Shown here in pieces: positions 53,743-64,000 of a stretch of 64,000 nt of DNA; position 1 is the first letter of the stretch, and the number at the start of each line of letters is the position of its first letter. The stretch spans positions 23,487,505-23,551,504 of the forward strand of contig CM055274.1 of the NCBI GenBank assembly GCA_029237695.1. Direction: 5' to 3'. The translations under genes were made by a program, and so were the position numbers. This stretch comes from Conchocele bisecta. Taxonomy: Eukaryota > Mollusca > Bivalvia > Lucinida > Thyasiridae. The notes beneath the pieces were generated by a model. That model searched no databases, was not told the origin of the DNA, and saw only the letters and a program-made list of their open reading frames with translations.

Positions 53743-54150
53743 TTTACTGTTTTATTTGTATGTGTCCGGCACTACTGTCTGTTTCACGAATGACTGATGA
53801 GAAACATGCACACGAACATTCAGTCTCATCGCTCGTACAGTAACAGGGTTCACCCAGATACAAAGTGGCAACATTGAAGGCTATTCGAGGATTTATCTTC
53901 ACTTTTTCGAGGCTGTATAAGCGGTATGACACCAGCACCGTGGGGGAGGAGGAGGTGGGCACAAGCTTCAATCAGATGTTGCACACTATCAGAGTAATCA
54001 TATTGTACTTTAAACCAATGATTAGTTATGGAAATTATTGCAGTTGCATAATTTTCATTATTTTATTGTCATTAATCACAACTTTCATTTATTTAAAAAT
54101 ATAAAACAATTTCAACTAGCAAAAACTGTATAAACAATTTATAAGACAAA
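53743..54150 (-). other. Possible upstream intron; cysteine-rich reading not called
   Basis: A minus-strand frame contains PCYCTSDETECSCACFSS, tempting next to a cysteine-rich gene, but it has no usable splice sites in the right phase and no signal peptide. Confidence 0.35.
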
Positions 54151-55560
54151 ATGTGAAATTTCAAAGATATTTGACCTTGACAACGGGGGGAGCATGGGTG
54201 GGCAGGGAATGTAAATATGAATGAGGATAAATATGTTCATCAAGTTTCAAGCCAATAGCTCGTATGCTAAATCAATTATAAGAGAATGCAGAATCCCGCT
54301 CGCATCTACTGAACATGCCCAATGTGAACTTCCAGTTATTTCACCTTGGGTCGGGAGGAGCATGTGTGGGGCAATGCAAATATTAATGATGAGAAACATG
54401 CATGTGTATGCACACTTAGATCTAGACTGAATGTGAAATATTAAGTTTTTGACAACGACATTGGGTGCGGGGCGAGCATGGGTGGTGTGGAGAATGAAAC
54501 TAGAAAATATAGTCTGTCGACGCACTTAGGGCCCCTATAGATGATTTGAGAAACTGTTACAAAAAGTTTAAAAGAATAAACAGACAGACAGGCATGTGAT
54601 AAGTATGGAGGGTAATTGTATTAACGTGGAAGGATGTATCGTTACTAAGTAATGCATGTAAACAATATGAAGATATTAGCTAAAGACAAACAGAAATTAT
54701 ATAACTCTTACAAAAACTTTCAAAACTAGCAAAAGTGAGCAGGGGCTTACGTATTCCCCAAGCCGCCGCCTGGACAGACAAATAAAGACTTTAACGCAAA
54801 TATTTAAAAAACTTTAACGTAATTTGACCTTGACCTTGAACATGAAGGCCGCATGGAATGAAAATATGGAAAATATGGATGACGATGAGGAAGTATATGA
54901 AGTATGAAGTCAATCCGACTTCCCGTTACAGAGATAATGGGTAGTCGAACACATTAACGCCAATCTTACGGATGCAAATTTCTAAGTAATTTCCCTTGAC
55001 CTTGGACATGAAGGCCGCATGAGTATGGTATGGAATGAAAATATGGACGATGATAAGGAAGTATATGAAGTTTGAGGTCAATCCAAGCATGCAAATAATG
55101 TATAGAAGTTATAGCGGAATGGAAAACGTGTCGAACAGACGGGCGACTTTTGCATCCTTCTAAATCCTTGATATATACCTTTTTCGCTACGCAACGGGAT
55201 AAAATATTCACGTATTCGTCTTTGCAAACATACTAAGAATTAAATTAGAAAATGAGTTCATAGAACACAGATACCCCACATATCTATTTGACAGTTAACG
55301 TGGCAAAATTATAAGTCCAAAAGGGGGAGATACATGTAGATAATCCATGGCCCAGTAATAAAAATCAAAAAATAGGGAATTCACTAAGTGCATTTACACA
55401 CCATATAGAAGCTACATACCAAGTATCAAGTGTCCAACTATTATAGTTTAGACGTTTTACAAGTTACAAGGCAAAATGGTGAAAGTCCAAAAGGGGGAGA
55501 TAATCCCTGACACCACATTATAAGGACGCTACATACCAAGTACCAAGGGAAATAGCGATA
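54151..55560 (+). repeat. Diverged repeat field
   Basis: Contains the block shared with 17,575 (54,520-54,660), two copies of CCTTGAACATGAAGGCCGCA-like units (54,830 and 55,000) and two AAAAGGGGGAGATA units (55,318, 55,488) of the 44,115 family. Non-coding. Confidence 0.55.
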
Positions 55561-57788
55561 CATGTATATATTCAATATACTTTACATGGAGCCACAATAA
55601 GGATTCAACTACCTTAAGGAATTAGGTCATAGAAAGATATATTTGGCTTCAATCATACTTGCTTCATAAGAGTGATATGATATATGAATATAAAATATGT
55701 GAATACTGTCTTGCTACTGTATACTATATATGGTACAATGAGTTGCCGTCTCCGCCATCTTTGTAATTACAAGCCATCGTACAGTTTCACCTCTTCGACG
55801 AGATATCTAAGCATTTCTCCCATTAATCTCAAAATCAATTTCCATGTGTAAACTTTTCTATCTGATGCACAGTTTATTGTTAATGTTAGGGTATCACATG
55901 GCAAAGCCATACGTACTCGCATAGTAGGCGTCTAAGACCCCAGTGACAACACACTCAGGTAACTGCGTACATGTCACTGGATTTGTAGTTCCGAGTACAT
56001 AACTCTAATTACATTTTGCATTACGAGTTATGACCGAGCAGACTTTCCAAATGTGCGTTTGAAGTGTTCTTTGTTTTCTTTCTACTTCTTGGAGAGTAAC
56101 CTAAGAATTTTGCTAATACACACGCTATTATATAAGGTTACGGTAATATTTTTGTGTCATATTGTACAGAACAGAACAGAACATATCTTTATTTTGCAAA
56201 TCTCAGACCGCAACATGCGGTATATGAGTACATATTGATTTTCATGGCATAAGCAATCAAAATGGCGACAGGGTGTCTGCTACAAATAATGGCATTCATG
56301 TGTGTCATTTTAAAAAGCCGATAGTATACAGTGATGGAAAACGACATGATAAAGCCTTAAAGTAATACAAAAATGCAAATAAAATGATTAAGTCCCAATG
56401 GGCGGGAGAAACTTCCATATGAGGCATTGCCCTATATGGATGTATAAGTTGTGTTTATCATGCAAGTATTGAATTAATCAAGTAGCACAGAAAATTTTGT
56501 TGAATACAAAACAAAAGCTTTCGAAATCTGTGTCACTTATCAGCGTAACATAATTTTGACAGACATTTTTATGAACAATAAATATAATTGCTAACTATGG
56601 ATATCAATATTCGAAATAAATGTACACTATATTGCAGCAGACTTGTATGCATGTATACTGTACTTGAAAAGTATAGATGAATGTGTTACACCAGGTTATA
56701 CAAATGGAAATGACAGTGGCGTAGCCCAGCTGTCCTCGATCTCCACATGTATATATGCAGAGAAGGAGACTGGGTTAGCTTCAATTGGTATTGTCATCTT
56801 TTGACGCCCTCACGTTGAAGCCGAAATTCGAAAGTACGTGAGGGAGTCGTATGAATACAATGTTTTAATATATATTTACGTTTTTACATGTTGTTATCAT
56901 GACTGTAAATATCTAGTATGCATGACATGTTTCAATATACATCAGAGACATAGACTAACTTCAAATTATTGATGTACATATCGTGCTGCTAGAATGACAA
57001 CATGGTCAAATGTGCGTCTTCAAACATTTGTGAATTTCACGATTGCAGACTGCAAACACACCGGTGAATATCGGGTGATTATGCTATGCTATCGATCGAC
57101 ATATCACTTTAATAAAATAATAATGATAACAAACACTGTAAATCCTCATGAGGCGGTTCGCCGTGAGCTGTCCCACCTGGGTCTGCAGTGTTTGCACACG
57201 ATTGTTTTATGGTGTGTACATGTGTATGGATGAGAATCTTAATAACATGTGCATGTAAGCATTACTATGAATACAGTAATACATTTAGTATTGGTATATA
57301 CTGTTCATTTCTACTCCATGAAATATTTTATCTACTACATACATGAACGTAATATATTGGGCCAATTCGGAGATTGCAGACGACAAGCATAGCGACATGT
57401 AGAATTGTCTCCCAACATGTGCTACGTCAACGCCCTGCAGTTTTCTTTCTATATTTCAGTGCGCGAAGTGTAAATGCTATTACGTACATTTTTACTGTGT
57501 ACGGTGTAGTGTGGTGTAGTGTTATAGTGCAACCTGTTGTCTATAAAGCGGAAAATGTGCAGCTACTGGATTTGATTCAGTTTGTATGGTAATGCATTTG
57601 TATATTGACAGCACTGTGTATTTATCTGACTGTTACACAGCCAGTACTGGATTCTCAAATATATTAAAGGTACATGCCCACTCAGTCGGCACAACATGTT
57701 CTTTATATCAGATACGTCATCTGAAACATTTTCTGGCAAACTAAACATTCATTCACCATTACCCCACGTATTTATTGGCATTAGTATA
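55561..57788. other. 2.2-kb stretch without a recognised gene
   Basis: 55,722-55,800 is the inverted partner of 17,086-17,170 (CGCCATCTTTGTAA, CAGTTTCACCTCTTCGACGA). A GGCGTAGCCCAGCTG hAT-like tip is at 56,718 and a decayed family J hairpin at 57,120-57,190. The rest is unassigned. Confidence 0.4.
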
Positions 57789-58312
57789 CATTTTATATTG
57801 GACGTAAATTTTCACACTGATATCGGGGGGTGATAACCGTGTTTTCTTAAAATGTTAATGGACATTACTATTTATTCTCTGTATTTATTTTTTGACGTGC
57901 AATGGTCATACTTTATAATCTGTCGAAAATATTATTTTTTCAGGTGACGCATTTCATTAGTATAAATTATTAAAAAAATAGCCCGATACCACTGATACTA
58001 TACTGACTTGCGAGATATCAGGCTATTTTGATATGCAAATGAGGCATGCTATTTTTCTTTATTATTTATACTAATTAAAAGAAAGTGTCACCTGAAAAAA
58101 TAATTACCGGGTATGGAAGGTGTCCGAGCAAATTCCCACCCTTAAATATGAGCCGAATAGAATAGAATAGAAAAAAATAATATTTTCGACATATTATAGT
58201 ATGATCATTGCACATCAAAACATAAATACAGTGATTAAATAGTAATGTCCATTAAGGGAACACAGTTATCGCCCCTGATATCAGTGTGGAAATTTACGTC
58301 CGATATAAAATG
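57789..58312. mobile_element. Family L long palindromic element
   Basis: Ends CATTTTATATTGGACGTAAA and inverse, matching over about 200 bp per arm (ACACTGATATC, GATAACCGTGTT, GGTCATACTTTATAATCTG). The arms differ by an insert AATAGAATAGAATAG and CCGGGTATGGAAGGTG in the right arm. Half copy at 10,588. Confidence 0.8.
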
Positions 58313-58389
58313 CATAGAGTGGGGTATTTTCGGCTGTCTAAGACGGAAACAAACCCAGTTCTGATTTTGGGATTTCCCCGTACTTATTT

Positions 58390-59212
58390 ATACAACAGAC
58401 TCCTCAGCATGACGGAGAGACGCGGACATGTCATGCAAACAAATATAGGAGGGCAGTCAATGTTGTCGAGGGGGTGAACACCACGCGAGCCTCAGCTTCA
58501 GTTGTGAGCGGGATGGGGAGTGTGTCTTTATTGTCAACAGTCGGCGCCGCGCCGATCGCGGTGGCCTTGAGTGCGGTCGCGGCAGGGGCAGGCCTACTTT
58601 GCATGACGAGCAGACTCCTGGCCCGCAAGCTCGAGGCCAAGAGTCGAAAGCACGACCGAATAGCAGTTCTCGCGAGGTCGAAGACAAACAGTATCGACGT
58701 TATCGTGTCGAAAGCGATAGCCGACTACGATATATCAGATAGTGAGTTCAAACTGGTCGTCGAAGAGATGGCCAGGTACCAGTAGCCGATTTCATCAAAA
58801 TTGCAAAGTATACTTTTCTAGCAAAGTATACTTTGAGGGAGTAATCATTTATTTTTCCTGAAATACATTATTTCAAATAGAACTAACAAATGCATGTATT
58901 TCATGATTAAAAGTATTCAGAATTATTATACTGAATTCATTACATTATCACAGCCATTATGGCTGTGATAATGTAATGAATTCAGTATAATACAAATTAA
59001 TAAATTTATCCTAACATTGAAAATTTCTCCCTCAAAGTATACTTTGCTAGAAAAGTATGCTTTGCAATGTTGGTGAAATAGGCTACAGTGGAGTTAAAGG
59101 GCACAATCGGGTCCAAGTCCCGACAACAAATTCTTGCAGACGAAGACGTAAACAAACTCGTCATGGAGGGGAGGGTTGACGAGAGAAGGAATCTCCTCGC
59201 CCGCCTCGGAAA
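58390..59212 (+). pseudogene. Small membrane-domain ORF of unknown function, split by a MITE
   Basis: A reading frame open from about 58,390 runs through GVNTTRASASVVSGMGSVSL, a long small-residue hydrophobic stretch (two possible membrane helices), RKLEAKSRKHDRIAVLARSK, then ISDSEFKLVVEEMARYQ. There, family A copy 5 inserts at 58,783 and the frame hits a stop. After the MITE the same type of protein resumes as ELKGTIGSKSRQQI to RRNLLARLGK and a stop at 59,210. I recall a recurrent protein type in mollusc and cnidarian genomes with this order (hydrophobic block, KHxKI, ISDxEF, ending in K-x-R), function unknown and often repeat-associated. The two halves are one base out of frame if the insertion is simply removed with a CAG duplication. 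Higher GC than its surroundings. Confidence 0.65.
58783..59085 (+). mobile_element. Family A MITE, copy 5, disrupting an ORF
   Basis: TAGCCGATTTCATCAA and inverse of TAGCCTATTTCACCAA, AAAGTATACTTT motifs, and a perfect core hairpin around ATTATCACAGCCATTATGGC. CAG lies on both sides. Confidence 0.9.
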
Positions 59213-59456
59213 GTGATATGCTTGTGTTCGCGTGTCTGACGACGGGGGAGATCCCGCCACCATACAGTCTAGCTGTTCCATCGGCACCACCTTACGAAGC
59301 ATAAAACTTTCGGGTAAGTTTCCCCGTTACAAGTACACCACCGTGGTTACGTCACCCACTGACCACCATACATATCGTTAACCGATGTGTGTGCAGCAGG
59401 AAGTTATCGTGTAGTTGCTATGCGGTGATGAACATTGTCGCCTCCCTCATATACAG
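59213..59456. other. No gene recognised
   Basis: Short unassigned stretch after the disrupted ORF. Confidence 0.4.
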
Positions 59457-59899
59457 TAGCGCTTTTCTGCAGGTCAACTATATGTACTATACCAATACTA
59501 TACGTATAGTATACCAATACGATATGTTTTCTTTTCGATATGCATATAATATAAACGTACGGTATGTTTGTACCGTACATACCAACCAATATCGTATAGA
59601 TATACCATTCAAATCGTACGATTTTTATACATGTGTATAATTCTGGTACGTTTGTATCGTACAAACATACCAGATTATGGTATGTTCATACCATATCCGT
59701 ACGGATATATCGTATATACGAACGGATATCGTATGTTTGTATAATATTCGTATAGTACGTTTGTACTATACGATGATACGGTACAAACATACCAATATTA
59801 TATGATTATACGATATGCTCATTAAATATACCAATACTATACGATTGATATGTATACGATATTAGTATATACAAATAGGTAAGGAGCAGAAAAGCGCTA
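59457..59899. mobile_element. TIR-bounded array of TATGTTTGTAC palindromes
   Basis: 443 bp with perfect 14-bp inverted ends TAGCGCTTTTCTGC. Between them are at least six different imperfect palindromes made from one vocabulary: GGTATGTTTGTACCGTAC, TTTGTATCGTACAAACATAC, GGTATGTTCATACC, TATCCGTACGGATA, GTACGTTTGTACTATACG, TATACCAATACTATACG. No ORF. Class unknown. Confidence 0.8.
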
Positions 59900-59900
59900 C

Positions 59901-60244
59901 CAGGGGCGTAGCCATGGACAAATTTCTGATACGCACACATATCAAATGGTAGAACATTGGGTGAGCACGGCTCACTCGTCGACCTAGCGAAATGAGGGAG
60001 AGTGCTAGGGGGGGGGGGGATCCTATCTAACGCGTTTTCCTGCATTATTTACGGCACCATTTGTTTTGTAATCGACATGTACGTTTGATACAAAATTCGT
60101 TCTGTTCCAGACTCAATAGCAACCACCACCCCCCAAGATTTTATTGCACATTTCGAAAAATAAGCCTTTTTTTTTTAATTCTTTTATTTTTTCTCGTACG
60201 CACGTGCGTACGTGCGTACGTGCGTATGCCTGGCTACGCCACTG
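59901..60244 (+). mobile_element. hAT-like non-autonomous element
   Basis: CAGGGGCGTAGCCATGG start and TGGCTACGCCACTG end, flanked by GCTAC (59,896-59,900 and 60,245-60,249). It contains a G tract (60,009) and a CGTACGTG microsatellite (60,196-60,225). It starts one base after the end of the palindrome array. Confidence 0.65.
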
Positions 60245-60899
60245 GCTACTGTATAGCATGTCTCGATACCCAGGCGCATGGTGGTTAGCACCATATTTAC
60301 TGCGACACAATACTCATTATAATTGTATTTATATAAGTGTAGCCACCAGAGACGTAACCTACTGATTTGTATCTGTATCTGCTACCACTTATTACCGTGT
60401 CACGTAATTTTCAGCGACTTTCAAAAATATCACATTGAATCAGCCGTACGATTACCGTTTGATAACAATGTAAATATTCTTTAAAATTACCACTTGTAAA
60501 TATGGTTATATGATTGTATAGTAATTTTACTAGTATATTTGCAATCATTGCAGACACTGATCAGACTGCACAGATGCACAGGTCTCCAACATTTACACAT
60601 TTAAGAAGTCCGACTTTGGCAGATTGTTGTTAATTTTCTTACATTGTCCTACATTGTACTAAACAATGTACGTTTGCGTTATTTATCAAAGGGCCGTTCT
60701 AGTCGGAGGCGTGTAAATAATATAAAGCAAATACACACACACATTCCAGATTTGCAGATTAAACGCGTTTAAATTCAAAAGAGTCGCTTCGAACAATAGT
60801 CGCAGGGTGTGGAGCGTCATCCAACACAATCAATGTTGTGACTGGGACAAATTTAGTGTGTAAATCACTGACTGGGTTATTGTGTTTATATATGCAGCT
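60245..60899. other. No gene recognised; family I trace at 60,545
   Basis: CTGATCAGACTGCACAGATG at 60,558 is the only recognisable piece. Confidence 0.4.
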
Positions 60900-61147
60900 A
60901 TATAGTGAATAGTAGGTTCGTGCCGTGAATGGGTAAACATATCTGGCAAGGCTCAGGAAACGGGATGGGCGAGGCTCTTCAGAGCACATCCCGCTTCCGT
61001 GCCGTGTACTATTCTATTTATCCCGTCAACACCTAGAAATGGCTTTATTCATACGCGGTGATTAGGTCGTATTGACAGGATATCAAAAATGTTTCACGGC
61101 ACCGTGTTCCACGGCACATACGCACTGTGTTGACGGGATAAGCAAAA
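60900..61147 (+). repeat. Family B, copy 7, with deletion
   Basis: First hairpin lacks most of its right arm (CGTGCCGTGTACTATTC). The second is TTTATCCCGTCAACACC to GTGTTGACGGGATAAG. Confidence 0.75.
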
Positions 61148-61817
61148 TACATGTACTGTTGGTTTCCGATAAATTGGCAAGGGCACGTAACGTCACGGGT
61201 CAGTGGACTATGTCTAATATATCTTTCTAGGGATGTAGCCGTTTGCAGCTATTTTAGGTGGCCGAATCGACGCCTTATCTACAGCAATTTAGAGCTTGAA
61301 AATGCATGCTCCCTATAGCTTAGGAGATAATTTAAATTATAACTGGTTGACTGGTGAGAAACACAATAAATGCCATATTTGTAAACGTAAAAAGTTTCGA
61401 TAGTTGATTTATTTGGATAGCCCAGTCGTCCGCAGGCATTATCATATTGTCCGCACAGCTCATGTGGACGTCAAATATACACATCCTCGGGGTTCTCGGC
61501 TCATAATTCCCAGCTCCTGGAGATGTTTGACTGTAAATACACCCCCAACCAGTGTATGTCCGCCGCTCCAGAGCGGGGAAAACATTGGTTGCGCGCTTAT
61601 ACATTTTGTTCAGACAGACATATGGATGTAACTAAGACGATTCACATGGCATTATGCAATGTACATCTTTATCAGTTTTTGAACCAATACAAACAATATG
61701 TTCTGTAAGTTACATTAATTAATGTTAATAAAATAAATGTATAAACGACGGCATATATCTATCTGGGAGTATAAAGTGAGGGACACAATTCAATAACAAA
61801 ATATAGTACATGTACAG
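61148..61817. other. No gene recognised
   Basis: ORFs of 60-90 codons on both strands overlap each other with no domain. Confidence 0.4.
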
Positions 61818-61893
61818 TGATGGTTTCGAACCCACAACCCTCAACGTTGATTAATTAAACAAAACCATAACTTTACCACTACGCTATATGCAT
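61818..61893 (-). repeat. tRNA-related sequence (pseudo-tRNA or SINE head)
   Basis: Minus strand: A-box-like TAGCGTAGTGGTAAAG and B box GTGGGTTCGAAACC about 50 nt apart. The acceptor stem does not pair and the anticodon arm is not clean, so it is not a functional tRNA. An A/T-rich spacer replaces the normal variable arm. Confidence 0.6.
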
Positions 61894-62246
61894 CAGATAC
61901 AAACTGTATGTAGTTGTCACCGGTTGATATAGGTGCACATATGTATAACACTGCTTGTATGTTCTAAAATTAGATAATGAAACACAGGTGCATCGTTATC
62001 GATTAATATTGACTTGCTCATGCATACATTTCCAATGAGCACTTGACGTATGTTGGTGTGATACATATACGATTCGATTGCCTGTGCTCACTATTTTCGT
62101 TTTTAGCAAATACGTAACAACAAAAGTGACAACTTGATTGAACATATGCCTGAACGTTACTTGAATACATTTCACACCAATGATTGGTGACATGCATGCT
62201 ACATCGTCATGCTAATATCATTTTTGCATTTTGGAGCAAACATATC
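61894..62246. other. No gene recognised
   Basis: Unassigned AT-rich stretch. Confidence 0.4.
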
Positions 62247-62252
62247 TTTACT

Positions 62253-62422
62253 CAGGCCCGTAGCCAGGGTGGGTCGGAGCCGTCGTCGACCCCCCGCCCA
62301 GCCTCGAGGTACACTTTTTTAGCATCGAGGTCCACTTTTTTAGAACCCCCTATATACCTCAGGCCCATTGGACCTTCGAAATGACCCCCCCCCCCTTTCA
62401 CACAGGTCTGGCTACGGGCCTG
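62253..62422. mobile_element. hAT-like MITE with TTTACT duplication
   Basis: 170 bp, perfect ends CAGGCCCGTAGCCAG, flanked by TTTACT (62,247-62,252; 62,423-62,428). Inside, AGGTACACTTTTTTAG and AGGTCCACTTTTTTAG form a short direct repeat. Confidence 0.8.
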
Positions 62423-64000
62423 TTTACTCGCCAAATTTTAGTGGGGGGGGGGGGGGGGTTCCCCTACGTGAATCCGCCCTTGTTTTTAGCATGTTTGTTT
62501 CTTTGTTTACAAAGGCGCTGAATATACTTTTTCTGAAACACAACAAAACTAAATTGCACATTTCATTTTCAAATTAATTATTCCCGACGAGAGAATATAC
62601 TGCCGGTATTTTTATCGGGACATGTAACAATTATACAACCATGCATGTTCCATCTCCACATTTTCCCGGCAGTGGCGGTGGTGGTGGTGGCTAGCTGAGG
62701 GAGTGGGGGTCAGCGCAGCATTTCCCCATAGACCTGCTACCTGATAGTACAGGGTACAAGTACATTAGCCCGTCTTGTCAGTCATATTGGCTACACAGGA
62801 AAATGTTCTTCCCGCTTTCTAAGTTGTAAATTTAATTCCGACAGTCGGGGAATGGAAAGTCGATTTTTAATTTGTTTAAAAATGCCCGGGGTGTCCGACT
62901 ACCCTCTAGACCCTATCGAGCGCTGAAGTCATTGATATGTGCAGCCATAGGCCTATCCAAATTATGGTCATTCATTTCTACAGAAAAAAATGCATTAGCT
63001 TCAATCACCGATACGATGTGCATATAATTTACAATTTCTAACACCAGGAATGCCGTTTAGTTTTTTGGTCTTTGGTGACGTAATGTCCGAATCAATAAAT
63101 TACGGTACAATTAACTGTAAATGACGTCAATTATATTCTGACCTAAATTCTGAAATAATTACAATGTATCTTTCTGACGACACGTGTATATGAATATATT
63201 ATGGCGATGGTGGCAAATTACGAAGCCACAGGTCGGCTAATTATAGATTTAAAATCCATAGTTGTTCGTTTGTTTTCTTCACTACATATGATAGTTTTAT
63301 TCTGATCAATGTTTGATAGCATACATACTATCACTTGTAGATACATTTAGTGTAACGTATCAGTAGATGCAGTTCACAGCAAGCACCGTCAATGAGTCTA
63401 TGAACACTCATCATTTCTACTGTATAGCTGAGGCTGTTGGGTTGCATTGTACAAACGTCGTCGTTTACTGCGTGATTCACATGGTACTACAAAAAGTGAG
63501 ATAAAACAAAAACTGTGAAACATAATTGCATTTTCTTTTCAGAATATTGTGTTTGAAAGGTGTCCGCATCAGAAAATTGTAAAACAGTGAAAATCGAAAT
63601 TTTTACTTAATAAAAATATTTGCATTGGTTTCGCTGTGAGAGAAAACCCGTAATCAACTCCTTACAAATAATACATCGTGAAGAGAACACCCGTAATTGC
63701 GTGCCTGTTTTCTTGGAAACCACGAGCTACCATGCAAAATGTTTACTTTTTATTACAGTCAAAATAAAGTTATTTGAAAACTTGGAAAGGGTTTCGACCA
63801 ATTTAGAATGTTAATGTGGTTGAACACATTCCAAACATGTAGTCAAATATATCTGGTTCAGAGAAACAGCTACGTAATTTGGATTTCAAAAAGTTTACAT
63901 GACGTCACATTTGACGTCACACAACGTAACGTCAAAACGCGAGGAAACACGTCATTGTGTAACTATTCATGCGCACATCACAATTCATTGTTTTTAATCT
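62423..64000. other. No gene recognised
   Basis: A poly-G tract at 62,441-62,458 and a GGTGGTGGTGG microsatellite at 62,671. From 63,100 to the end the DNA is AT-rich with TGACGTCA-like CRE words (63,124 and 63,901-63,930) but no ORF with a domain. Confidence 0.4.

Noticed and set aside
53795..53815. CTGATGAGAAAC resembling a hammerhead core
   Set aside because: No stem II between the two core parts and no flanking complementary arms.
53744..53971. Cysteine-rich minus-strand ORF upstream of the Shisa-like exon
   Set aside because: No signal peptide and no splice sites in the right phase to join the exon at 53,579.
61818..61893. tRNA gene
   Set aside because: A and B boxes are present but the acceptor stem does not pair and the anticodon arm is not formed.

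Overview
The window looks like intron- and repeat-rich animal DNA, most likely from a bivalve mollusc. This is inferred from three things: AT-rich DNA with spliced coding exons, dense hairpin MITEs and SINE-like repeats, and Helitron-like repeats ending in the CTCAGGTGAGC hairpin that I know from oysters and other bivalves. The species cannot be named from the sequence alone. There is no operon, CRISPR array, rRNA cluster or intact tRNA gene.

The one host gene I can support lies on the minus strand at 49.4-53.6 kb. Three exons join in matching phase at GT/AG sites: a nine-cysteine ectodomain, a transmembrane segment followed by a run of cysteines, and a short tail ending in a stop. This is the plan of the Shisa/CYYR1 (STMC6) membrane-adaptor group. 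The signal-peptide exon was not found. The second coding candidate is a small predicted membrane-domain ORF (about 58.4-59.2 kb) of a kind I recall from invertebrate genomes. It is interrupted by a MITE.

The rest is mostly mobile DNA. 0-13 kb: one arm of a long inverted repeat whose partner is at 34.3-34.9 kb, then a dense mosaic of hairpin elements (families A-G and N) and a four-unit tandem repeat. 11.2-12.6 kb: a 1.4-kb element with 15-bp inverted ends. 13.9-15.9 kb: a LINE ORF1-type gene with no ORF2. 16.0-18.0 kb: a complete but decayed PIF/Harbinger element with a broken HARBI1-like transposase. Two of its MITEs lie at 44.7 and 52.7 kb. 24.7-28.3 kb: a frameshifted APE-type LINE with endonuclease, FADD reverse transcriptase and a 2A-like motif. 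28.6-32.6 kb: motif-rich tandem arrays. 32.8-34.1 and 41.0-42.6 kb: two opposed Helitron-like elements, the second nested in another element. 38.4-39.6 kb: a minisatellite split by a SINE. 57.8-60.3 kb: a cluster of a palindromic element, the MITE-split ORF, a TIR-bounded palindrome array and an abutting hAT-like element.

Several insertions can be dated relative to each other from empty sites inside the window. SINE H1 has a 15-bp target duplication and a matching empty site at 34,557. A Harbinger MITE at 52.7 kb duplicated CAG inside an older SINE-like repeat that is uninterrupted at 40.2 kb. A TTAA-flanked MITE landed in a duplicated copy of an exon-intron boundary of the Shisa-like gene.
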